5,202 bases of DNA from Bacteroidetes bacterium UBA4408. Lineage in GTDB: Bacteria; Bacteroidota; Bacteroidia; UBA4408. The notes under the pieces are model-generated. The model was not told the origin of the DNA. It saw only the letters and a list, made by a program, of their open reading frames with translations, and ran no database searches. The position numbers and the translations under genes are program-made. This document shows, in pieces, positions 1 to 5,202 of this stretch. Location: contig DGQS01000236.1 in assembly GCA_002389785.1 (NCBI GenBank), positions 1-5,202 on the forward strand, read 5' to 3'. Each line of letters begins with the position of its first letter. Position 1 is the stretch's first letter.

Positions 1-1233
1 TACCACAATTGCATCATCCACTACAATTCCAAGTGCAAGTAAAAACGCAAACAATACAATCATGTTTAAGTTAAAACCGATGCTTGGGAATACCAAAAAT
101 GCAAGAAAACAAGATAGGGGAACCGACATTGCCACAAATAGCGCATTTGTAGCTCCCATAAAAAACATGAGAATTACGGTTACTAAAATGAACCCTATAA
201 TAATGGTGTTAATTAAATCGTGCAAGGTTACACGAGTTGAGGTAGATTGGTCGCCTGTGATGGTAACTTTTAAATCTTTCGGGAACTTTTCTTTTTGCAA
301 ATCTGCAATTATCTCACGTACCTTGTCAGAAGCCTCTATCAGGTTTTCACCACTTCGCTTTATAATGTTTAGTGTAATTACATTTTTATGGGCTAAACGG
401 GCATAGCTTTCTTTTTCTTTAAAACCGTCTTTTATTTCGGCTATGTCTTTTAAGTAAACCGTTGCACCCGACGAGGAGCGAATAATTATATCGTTTAGCA
501 GACGCGGATCTTTAAATTCGCCCATAATACTGATGCTGCGCTTCATGGCATCCATTTTTACCAAACCGGCACTCATGGTCATATTCTCATATTTTACGGC
601 CATTTCAATATCGCGCATCGTTACATCGGCAGCTTCCATTTTAAACTTATCGACGTTAATTTGGATTTCACGATCAAGGGCACCAACTACATCAACACGA
701 GTAATTTCGCGCATTCCCTCAATTTTATCTTTAGCATCGTCGGCAAAGTTTTTCAGTTTATTCAAATCAAAATCACCCGAAATATTTACATACATGATGG
801 GCATTTCACTAAAATCGACCTCAATAACATTGGGCTCACGAGTAAGCGTTTGCGGTAAGTCGGTGCGGGCTTTATCCACTGCATCTTTTACTTTCTGTTT
901 AGCCAAAGGCACTGAAACATCGGTATTGAACTCAACAATCACATTCGAAAAATCTTGAATCGAATTACTGGTGAGTTTTTTTACGCCGCTGATGGCTTTA
1001 ATTTGTTTTTCGAGCGGTTTAGTTATTAGGTTTTCCATGTCTTTCGGAGATGTTCCGAAATTCACAGTGCTAACATAAATAGTAGGAATAACAATGTCCG
1101 GAAATTTTTCTTTCGGCAAACTGTTATACGACATAATACCGGCAAGGGTAATGATAATGGTCATTACAAAAATGCTGGTTTTATTGTTGATGGACCAGGT
1201 GGTGGGTTTAAATTCTTTTTCTAAATCTTTCAT
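1..1233 (-). CDS. RND efflux pump permease (AcrB/HAE1-like), N-terminal 411 residues, truncated by window edge
   Basis: This is the inner-membrane proton-driven pump of the tripartite system. I translated it by hand from ATG at 1233-1231; the frame stays open through base 1, so the C-terminal part lies outside the window (RND permeases usually exceed 1,000 residues). It starts with a short cytoplasmic stretch (MKDLEKEFKPTTW), then TM1 at about residues 20-37 (IFVMTIIITLAGIMSY). Next comes the family signature of the first porter subdomain: LPKEKFPDIVIPTI, then GTSPKDMENLITKPLEKQIK and SGVKKLTS. A long periplasmic region follows, then TM2-TM4 from about residue 340. The last visible residues are LALGIVVDDAIVV. 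D406 and D407 match the paired TM4 aspartates of AcrB (D407/D408) that carry protons, so the visible part looks functional. It is the last visible gene of the operon, 142 bp after the adaptor. Substrate cannot be told from this part; the paired aspartates fit HAE-type drug or amphiphile pumps. Confidence 0.95.
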   Translation of the reverse strand, partial: MKDLEKEFKPTTWSINNKTSIFVMTIIITLAGIMSYNSLPKEKFPDIVIPTIYVSTVNFGTSPKDMENLITKPLEKQIKAISGVKKLTSNSIQDFSNVIVEFNTDVSVPLAKQKVKDAVDKARTDLPQTLTREPNVIEVDFSEMPIMYVNISGDFDLNKLKNFADDAKDKIEGMREITRVDVVGALDREIQINVDKFKMEAADVTMRDIEMAVKYENMTMSAGLVKMDAMKRSISIMGEFKDPRLLNDIIIRSSSGATVYLKDIAEIKDGFKEKESYARLAHKNVITLNIIKRSGENLIEASDKVREIIADLQKEKFPKDLKVTITGDQSTSTRVTLHDLINTIIIGFILVTVILMFFMGATNALFVAMSVPLSCFLAFLVFPSIGFNLNMIVLFAFLLALGIVVDDAIVV

Positions 1234-1270
1234 AAATCGAGTTATAAACGTGTTAAGTTAGTTGTGCGGC

Positions 1271-1296
1271 TTGTCATCCTGAGCGAAGTCGAAGGA
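1271..1296. repeat. Probable dispersed intergenic repeat fragment
   Basis: The core reads CCTGAGCGAAGTCGAAGGA (1278-1296), preceded by TTGTCAT. I recognise this string as very like short repeats scattered between genes in many Bacteroidota and other environmental genomes. It is visibly more GC-rich than the flanks and sits in the adaptor-permease gap of the operon. Only one copy is present here, so calling it a repeat rests on recollection of the motif rather than on anything countable in the window. Confidence 0.5.
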
Positions 1297-1297
1297 G

Positions 1298-1354
1298 TGT
1301 GTAAGCCTAAGCAGCAGCGCATTTTTTGCAACAACACTGTTTCGGGTTTACACA
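1298..1354 (-). other. Imperfect hairpin in the adaptor-permease intergenic mRNA
   Basis: TGTGTAA at 1298-1304 is the perfect reverse complement of TTACACA at 1348-1354. In the minus-strand transcript the stem continues past one A/C mismatch with two further C-G pairs (1306-1307 with 1345-1346). An inner arm, CAGTG with CGCTG, could stack within the loop. No U-run follows the stem on the transcript side, so it does not look like an intrinsic terminator. It may be an mRNA processing or stability element, or chance. Confidence 0.3.
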
Positions 1355-1375
1355 TTAGAGTCCGGCTTTTAAATA

Positions 1376-2494
1376 TTAAAACTTGATGTTATCACCGTCA
1401 TTCAAATCCTGATAACCGGTGGTAATTAACTTATCGTTAGCTACTAAACCTTCTGTAATTTCAGCCATTCCCCCATATTCTTTACCTACTTTAACACGTT
1501 GTTTTTTGGCAATATTTTTACCGTTTTCAGTGCGCGCAACCATTACAAATTGACCTTCATCAGAATTTTGTATGGTATTAATAGGAACAACCATAGCCGA
1601 GGCATTGTGATAATCAACAATTTTTAAAACGGCAAGCATGTTTGGATGATAATCGGGTTGCGATTGTAAGAGCGCCTCAACACCAAAAGTGCGGGTAAGT
1701 GCATTTATCACTCTTCCTTTAAAACTAATCTTTGAAGAGATAGTTTGGTTGATGTCGGGAAATACAATTTCTACGTCATTTCCTTCTTTAATTTTTGATG
1801 CATAACTTTCAGCAACATCTGCTTTGGCTTTTAATTTTGAAAAATTAACTATGCGAATGCCTGGAGCTCCCGGTGCAGCAGCTTGTCCAAGTTTTAAATA
1901 CACCTCGTCAACTGTTCCGTCAATAGGCGATTTTATGCGCATCATGTCTATCATTTCATTGATGCTACTCAGTTGTTTTTCGAGCGATTCTTTTTGTGTT
2001 TTAGCTTGCAAAAACTGCAACTCCGAACCGATTTTCTGATTCCACAAACGTTGTTGCTTTTCAAAAGCGGTAATGGCCAAATTTAATCCGGGCTTCAGGG
2101 CTTCACGTTGTGCCGCATACGAGGAGTAATCAAGCTCTGCAAGCAGTTGACCTTTGCTTACACGCTGCCCTACCTTTACTAAAATGCTAGAAACAGCACC
2201 CGGCATTTGGGAAGTAATGGTCACATTTTCTTCTGCATCCACTTTTCCTTGTATGTCAACATAATGCTTGAATATTTGCATATTCAAGGTGCTTATAGCA
2301 ACGTCTTTTACTTTTCCAACAAATGTGCTATCGCCGGAATTTATTTCTTTCTCTAGTGCTTTAATCTTTTCAGAAATTTCAGCTTCTTGTTTTCTTAATT
2401 TATCTAATTCAGCAGCTTTATCTTCAGTCTTTCCTGATGATGAGCAAGAAGCTATTAGCGCTGCTATTCCGATTAATATGAGGGTGTTTTTCAT
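1376..2494 (-). CDS. RND efflux periplasmic adaptor (membrane fusion protein, AcrA/HlyD-like lipoprotein)
   Basis: This protein bridges the RND permease and the TolC-like channel in the periplasm. With the start at 2494 it has 372 residues, a usual adaptor length. Residues 1-16 are a lipoprotein signal peptide (MKNTLILIGIAALIAS) ending in lipobox I-A-S-C with Cys17. A charged coiled coil follows at about 27-53 (AAELDKLRKQEAEISEKIKA). The first half of the lipoyl (barrel-sandwich) domain spans about 83-127 (GAVSSILVKVGQRVSKGQLLAEL), the alpha-hairpin about 127-185, and the second lipoyl half about 186-221 (RIKSPIDGTVDEVYLKLGQ). A beta-barrel runs to about 300, and the membrane-proximal domain from MVVPINTIQ to the end (KLITTGYQDLNDGDNIKF). 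The frame is also open upstream to an ATG at 2554, adding 20 residues (MLKKNSNMNQITTPNTIYFK) that would make an unusually long signal-peptide N-region. I therefore prefer 2494, which is preceded by TATTTTAAA. No classical ribosome-binding site is seen at either start. Confidence 0.95.
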   Translation of the reverse strand: MKNTLILIGIAALIASCSSSGKTEDKAAELDKLRKQEAEISEKIKALEKEINSGDSTFVGKVKDVAISTLNMQIFKHYVDIQGKVDAEENVTITSQMPGAVSSILVKVGQRVSKGQLLAELDYSSYAAQREALKPGLNLAITAFEKQQRLWNQKIGSELQFLQAKTQKESLEKQLSSINEMIDMMRIKSPIDGTVDEVYLKLGQAAAPGAPGIRIVNFSKLKAKADVAESYASKIKEGNDVEIVFPDINQTISSKISFKGRVINALTRTFGVEALLQSQPDYHPNMLAVLKIVDYHNASAMVVPINTIQNSDEGQFVMVARTENGKNIAKKQRVKVGKEYGGMAEITEGLVANDKLITTGYQDLNDGDNIKF

Positions 2495-2554
2495 TTTAAA
2501 ATAGATTGTATTTGGGGTTGTTATTTGGTTCATGTTTGAATTTTTTTTGAGCAT
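2495..2554 (-). other. Alternative adaptor start with TAATG overlap (possible translational coupling)
   Basis: The channel gene stop TAA (2556-2554) overlaps by one base an ATG (2554-2552) in frame with the adaptor. A second in-frame ATG lies at 2533-2531. Between these and the preferred start at 2494, the frame encodes 20 polar residues with no stop codon. TAATG junctions often allow terminating ribosomes to restart. Here this would yield a longer adaptor precursor; alternatively the overlap may simply be an unused ATG in the leader. Confidence 0.4.
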
Positions 2555-3906
2555 TATTTTATGTTTCCATTGGCTTTATCCCAATCAACGAGTGAGTTTA
2601 GATAGTCGAAAAGTGCACCATAGTAGGCTGTGTGAGCAGCTCTTAACATGGTTTCGGCGTTTACTATTTCAAGATTTGAGCCTACACCTTCGATGTATTT
2701 TGTTCTTGAAGAATTGTACACGCTTTCCGCTAAAGCAATATTTTTTTTCTGAAGCCTTAAATTGTTTATTGATTTCTGATAATTAGCCCGTGCATATGAG
2801 GCTTCTAAATCAGCAATACTTTCAAAACTTTTAATTGTGTTTTCCGTTTTTTGAATCTTTAATTTTGTTTGTTGTATTTTAAAATGTTTTTGAAATCCAT
2901 CAAAAATCGGAAGATTCAAAGTTGCTCCAATTACAACTGTTGGATACCAGCCTTTATTTGTGTCAAAAATATCGAACTTCGAACGTTGAGCAGCAGCACT
3001 TGCACTACCATAGGCACCAATACTAGGCAAATAACTTAGCCTATAGCGTTTTAATTCGAGGTGGTTTAATTTTCTTTGATTTTCTAGTAATTGATATTCT
3101 ATACGATTAGAGAAATTAGCCTTCGTGTCTACTTTAATATTTTCATTTACGTTGTCAAAAAGGCTTATTGAATCTGATAATTGAATAGGGGTATTGATAT
3201 CCATACCCATTTGAAATTTCAAGCTAAATTCTGTTAGTTGAACGAGTCTTTGTTGACTCTCAATGGAGGCAAGGGCATTATTGTAAGATAATTCAGCGAC
3301 CTCAACATCTGTCTTGTCATTCATCCCGTTTTCATTGTATGCCTTCATTTGATCATAGTAGGTTTTCTGTCTTTCCAAATCCGTATTGAGTAATTTTAAG
3401 TTTTCTCGAAAAACGAGGACTGCGTAATAAGCTTTCATTACAGCTACCTGTGTTTCAATTCTTGTCCTATCTCCGCTTTTCTTGCTTAACTCTAAAAGTG
3501 TCTTTGAAGCTTTAAGCGCCAAAAAGTAATCACTGCTAAAAACAATTTGACTAGCGGTTAAACTTGCTGCAGAATTGTATTGTGTACCAAACTTAACTGG
3601 AGCATAAGATCCGGGAGCCCCTCCAAAGAATTCTGCCGGAATTAGAGAAGTAGGTATTTCGACAAAATCTTTTACATCAAAACTTCCGTTAATTTGAGGA
3701 AAACCAATACCACGGATTTCCTTGTTATAGCTTTTTGCGATTTGATCATCTAAGCTTGCGTTGAGGTTATTTACATTGTTTTTCAAGGCATAGTCTAAAG
3801 CCTCCTTCAATGTAAAACTCTTGGTGGCATCTGCTTGTGCCCAGCTTCTACTGATAAAGAGCAAGGCGACGAAGAGATGCATTAATAGGCTGATTTTTTT
3901 TGTCAT
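2554..3906 (-). CDS. TolC-family outer-membrane efflux channel protein
   Basis: This is the outer-membrane exit duct of the tripartite pump. It is 450 residues long, usual for the family. Residues 1-23 form a Sec signal peptide (ISLLMHLFVALLFISRSWA) with likely cleavage before QADA. The mature protein begins with the family opening FTLKEALDYALKNN (31-44). The first OEP repeat includes GFPQINGSFD (68-77), which leads into a beta-barrel hairpin, followed by long helices at about 130-235. The second repeat starts near 265 with long helix NRIEYQLLENQRKLNHLELK, then SYLPSIGAYGSASA (291-304). Its second strand is VVIGATLNLPIFDGF (324-338), followed by helices from 340 to the C-terminus. The repeat of the sequence P-I-G/S and the L-P-I-F-D-G-F motif are typical of OEP proteins. 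It starts 16 bp after the regulator stop and ends in a 1-base overlap with an alternative adaptor ATG, indicating one transcript. I would not assign a specific gene name. Confidence 0.95.
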   Translation of the reverse strand: MTKKISLLMHLFVALLFISRSWAQADATKSFTLKEALDYALKNNVNNLNASLDDQIAKSYNKEIRGIGFPQINGSFDVKDFVEIPTSLIPAEFFGGAPGSYAPVKFGTQYNSAASLTASQIVFSSDYFLALKASKTLLELSKKSGDRTRIETQVAVMKAYYAVLVFRENLKLLNTDLERQKTYYDQMKAYNENGMNDKTDVEVAELSYNNALASIESQQRLVQLTEFSLKFQMGMDINTPIQLSDSISLFDNVNENIKVDTKANFSNRIEYQLLENQRKLNHLELKRYRLSYLPSIGAYGSASAAAQRSKFDIFDTNKGWYPTVVIGATLNLPIFDGFQKHFKIQQTKLKIQKTENTIKSFESIADLEASYARANYQKSINNLRLQKKNIALAESVYNSSRTKYIEGVGSNLEIVNAETMLRAAHTAYYGALFDYLNSLVDWDKANGNIK

Positions 3907-3922
3907 AACAGGGTGTTTTTAA

Positions 3923-4537
3923 TTATTCTTCTTCGATGAGGTGTTTATACTTATTAATTAATTTATGTCCTTTTAAGGTAGAAATGCCATGCATAAAGTG
4001 ATCGAGCAACTGCATTTGCACGGCTACAGGTTTGTATTTATCCGGAGGAAAAAGTACTGGATTAAAAGCCATTTCCACCTGTTCAACCCGCAGTTTGGCA
4101 ATGATGCGAATGTCCATATCCTTCCGATACAACCCTTGTTCAATGCCTTTTTTTAAATTCTCGATTACCATTTTTAGCACTTTTTCTTCCTTAAATGTTC
4201 GAAAGCTTTTCCATGCCTTGGGGTGGTATTTTTGCATGTCGTAAAATAGGTTCGGATTCATGCCGCTAAACATTTCCGACATGTATTTCATCATCAACAA
4301 AATTTCGTCTATGGCATTCTTCGATTCTTCTGCAATTTGGGTAAACTTACACTCCCGATTGTGTAAATCCTTTTTGCAAAGCGTACTTACTATTTGGTCT
4401 TTGTCTTCAAAAAAGGAATAAATGGTCTTTTTCGATATGCTCAAATGTTTGGCAATATCGTCCATGGTAACACTCTTAATACCAAAGCGGTAAAAAAGTT
4501 CCTGGGCTGCAAATTCTATACGTTCCTGTGTTTCCAT
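3923..4537 (-). CDS. TetR/AcrR-family transcriptional regulator, probable repressor of the efflux operon
   Basis: This is a 204-residue protein, a standard TetR length. The N-terminal DNA-binding domain covers about residues 4-50: IEFAAQELFYRFGIKSVTM, then the helix-turn-helix DDIAKHLSISKKTIYSFFED, with the recognition helix near 35-43, and the KDQIV tail typical of the family. Residues 55-204 are helical and should form the ligand-binding and dimerisation domain; their divergence from anything I know prevents naming a ligand. Two cysteines (54 and 63) are present, but nothing shows a redox role. The start at 4537 gives the expected short lead-in to helix 1 and lies about 17 bases after the promoter -7 element. 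As first gene of the operon with an inverted repeat over its promoter, it most likely represses itself and the pump genes and is released by a pump substrate; activation is less likely given the site position. Confidence 0.93.
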   Translation of the reverse strand: METQERIEFAAQELFYRFGIKSVTMDDIAKHLSISKKTIYSFFEDKDQIVSTLCKKDLHNRECKFTQIAEESKNAIDEILLMMKYMSEMFSGMNPNLFYDMQKYHPKAWKSFRTFKEEKVLKMVIENLKKGIEQGLYRKDMDIRIIAKLRVEQVEMAFNPVLFPPDKYKPVAVQMQLLDHFMHGISTLKGHKLINKYKHLIEEE

Positions 4538-4553
4538 TTTTAAAAATCGGGCG

Positions 4554-4584
4554 CAAAACTATGGAAACAATTTTAATTTCCAAA
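4554..4584 (-). promoter_or_regulatory. Bacteroidota-type promoter for the regulator-efflux operon
   Basis: On the minus strand the -7 element is TAGTTTTG (4561-4554), a full match to TAnnTTTG. The -33 element is TTTG (4584-4581), with exactly 19 bp between them, the preferred spacing in Bacteroidota. Transcription would start roughly at 4547-4550, leaving a leader of only about 10-13 bases before the regulator ATG at 4537. The elements are seen directly; promoter activity is inferred. Confidence 0.7.
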
Positions 4585-4591
4585 GTTTCCA
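4562..4591. promoter_or_regulatory. Candidate TetR-family operator (inverted repeat over the operon promoter)
   Basis: TGGAAAC (4562-4568) and GTTTCCA (4585-4591) are perfect 7-bp inverted arms separated by 16 bp. A third half-site TTTCCA (4577-4582) lies 9 bp before the right arm in direct orientation and could pair with the left arm as a tighter palindrome (TGGAAA-N9-TTTCCA). The element covers the -33 box and the whole spacer and touches the -7 box, so a bound dimer would block RNA polymerase. Assignment to the adjacent regulator is inferred from position and symmetry. Confidence 0.6.
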
Positions 4592-4649
4592 CAACATATT
4601 TTTTTAGTTCGTAAAATTATTTTAGAAAGTAACAGAATTTCTAAGCCTT

Positions 4650-4662
4650 TAAGTATTGTTTA
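4650..4662 (+). repeat. 13-bp direct repeat, copy 1
   Basis: TAAGTATTGTTTA is identical to the copy at 4766-4778, 116 bp away. It is preceded by GAATTTCTAAG (4636-4646), and copy 2 is preceded by the closely similar GAATTCTAAG. The similarity therefore extends beyond the perfect core. Confidence 0.6.
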
Positions 4663-4765
4663 CAGCAACAAGAGCCCAAAGCAGAATGCTCTTTTGAAAC
4701 ATAAAGCAAGAGCAAACACTAGGTAAATGACTTATATTTTTTAGGGTTCCGCATCGATTGAATTC

Positions 4766-4778
4766 TAAGTATTGTTTA
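4766..4778 (+). repeat. 13-bp direct repeat, copy 2
   Basis: TAAGTATTGTTTA is identical to copy 1 at 4650-4662. This copy ends 41 bp before the hydrolase ATG, where core promoter elements would be expected. It could be a regulator site or the remnant of a small duplication. Confidence 0.6.
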
Positions 4779-4819
4779 ATTTTACTAATATTGAAAGTCA
4801 TTTTCACCATTTCTTATCA

Positions 4820-5202
4820 ATGAAAAAGAAGCACTACATTTATTTAGCAGTAATCTGCTTATTGATTGTTTTATACAATATAGGTCCTGCACCTTCAACG
4901 CCCAAATTATCCCCTACACTTCCTAAAATTCAAGCAAGTGTTGTAACCCTCGACCACTACATCCAACAACACGAAAGCAAACACAAACTAAAACCCAACA
5001 ACGAAGCGCGTATTGTTTGGGCTAACGATAGTTTAAAAATGCCCACAGCCTATGCGATAGTATATTTACATGGCTTCAGTGCTTCACAGGAAGAAGGAAA
5101 TCCGGTGCACCGACAACTGGCGAAAGAGTTTGGCTGCAATTTGTATTTAAGTCGTTTGGCCGAGCATGGCATTGATACTGCAGAACAACTAATAAACCTA
5201 AC
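4820..5202 (+). CDS. Membrane-anchored alpha/beta hydrolase, N-terminal 127 residues, truncated by window edge
   Basis: I translated this from ATG at 4820; it runs open to the right edge. Residues 1-4 are lysines and 6-21 are hydrophobic (YIYLAVICLLIVLYNI), a signal anchor or uncleaved signal peptide placing the enzyme outside the cytoplasm. A proline-rich linker follows (22-36), then a charged segment with NNEARIVWAND (60-70). The hydrolase core begins with strand AYAIVYLHGFSAS (77-89). HGF after a beta-strand is the usual oxyanion-hole motif of alpha/beta hydrolases, and EEGNPVHRQLAKEFGCNLYLSRLAEHGID (91-119) fits the next helix and strand. The nucleophile (G-x-S-x-G), acid and catalytic histidine would lie beyond the window, so activity and substrate are unknown. 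It is divergent from the efflux operon, and a role with the pump is not shown. The start is chosen because it gives the lysine-rich N-region; no Shine-Dalgarno site is seen. Confidence 0.85.
   Translation, partial: MKKKHYIYLAVICLLIVLYNIGPAPSTPKLSPTLPKIQASVVTLDHYIQQHESKHKLKPNNEARIVWANDSLKMPTAYAIVYLHGFSASQEEGNPVHRQLAKEFGCNLYLSRLAEHGIDTAEQLINL

Larger units (their letters stand above)
4592..4819. other. Divergent intergenic region upstream of the hydrolase
   Basis: This AT-rich stretch contains no coding frame I can support. It holds a perfect 13-bp direct repeat (listed separately) and small AAGAGC/GCTCTT inverted segments (4670-4675, 4688-4693, 4708-4713). The hydrolase promoter must lie here, but no site fits the full Bacteroidota consensus. 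The nearest candidates are TAATTTTA (4777-4784) and TAATATTG (4786-4793), each one base off TAnnTTTG, and neither has a TTTG or TTG at a proper 19-bp distance. Confidence 0.5.

Noticed and set aside
62..958. Plus-strand open frames of 114 and 141 codons (62-406, 533-958), and a 65-codon frame within the second
   Set aside because: They lie antisense to the well-supported RND permease, have no recognisable domains, and are explained as mirror frames of its coding strand.
1824..2786. Plus-strand open frames at 1824-2039, 2268-2504 and 2532-2786
   Set aside because: All are antisense to the adaptor and channel genes. Their translations look like reverse-strand products, rich in Ser, Phe and Leu, with no family features.
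4032..4244. Plus-strand open frame of 70 codons inside the regulator gene
   Set aside because: It is antisense to a clear TetR-family coding region and has no independent support.
4670..4713. AAGAGC / GCTCTT / AAGAGC segments that could form alternative hairpins
   Set aside because: The stems are only 6 bp with 12-14 base loops in AT-rich DNA and have no U-run or other context; chance is the simpler explanation.
4777..4793. Possible -7 elements TAATTTTA and TAATATTG before the hydrolase
   Set aside because: Each differs by one base from TAnnTTTG, and neither has a -33 TTTG or TTG at the expected spacing (the TTG at 4758-4760 is 16 or 25 bp away), so I do not call a promoter.
1..5202. A novel defence system, CRISPR array, tRNA/rRNA gene or insertion sequence
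   Set aside because: No spaced repeat array, no tRNA or rRNA sequence and no transposase or terminal inverted repeats are visible. All large frames are explained by efflux genes and a hydrolase.

Overview
This window looks like a piece of a Bacteroidota chromosome. The DNA is AT-rich and start codons follow A-rich stretches rather than clear Shine-Dalgarno sites. The one convincing promoter fits the Bacteroidota consensus (TTTG, 19 bp, TAnnTTTG). The encoded proteins also resemble Bacteroidota efflux components. I ran no searches; family assignments come from reading the translations.

Most of the window (1-4537) is a minus-strand operon for a tripartite RND-type efflux pump. In transcription order it contains a TetR-family regulator (4537-3923), a TolC-like outer-membrane channel (3906-2554), a lipoprotein periplasmic adaptor (2494-1376; alternative start at 2554) and the N-terminal 411 residues of an AcrB-like RND permease (1233-1, cut by the window edge). 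The first three genes are tightly packed: 16 bp between regulator and channel, and a possible 1-base TAATG overlap between channel stop and an upstream adaptor start. The adaptor-permease junction is looser, 142 bp, and holds a short higher-GC element resembling a dispersed Bacteroidota intergenic repeat plus an imperfect hairpin.

Just upstream of the regulator, an inverted repeat TGGAAAC-N16-GTTTCCA covers the -33 element and spacer and abuts the -7 element. This is a natural operator for autorepression of the whole operon. The inferred model is that the regulator occupies this site until an unknown ligand releases it. The permease would then move substrate using proton flow, and the adaptor would connect it to the outer-membrane channel.

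On the plus strand, after a divergent intergenic region (4538-4819) that also contains a perfect 13-bp direct repeat, a membrane-anchored alpha/beta hydrolase begins at 4820 and runs off the right edge. Nothing links it functionally to the pump except adjacency. Overall this is a recognisable efflux locus; I found no convincing undescribed system. The points worth checking are regulatory and structural details.
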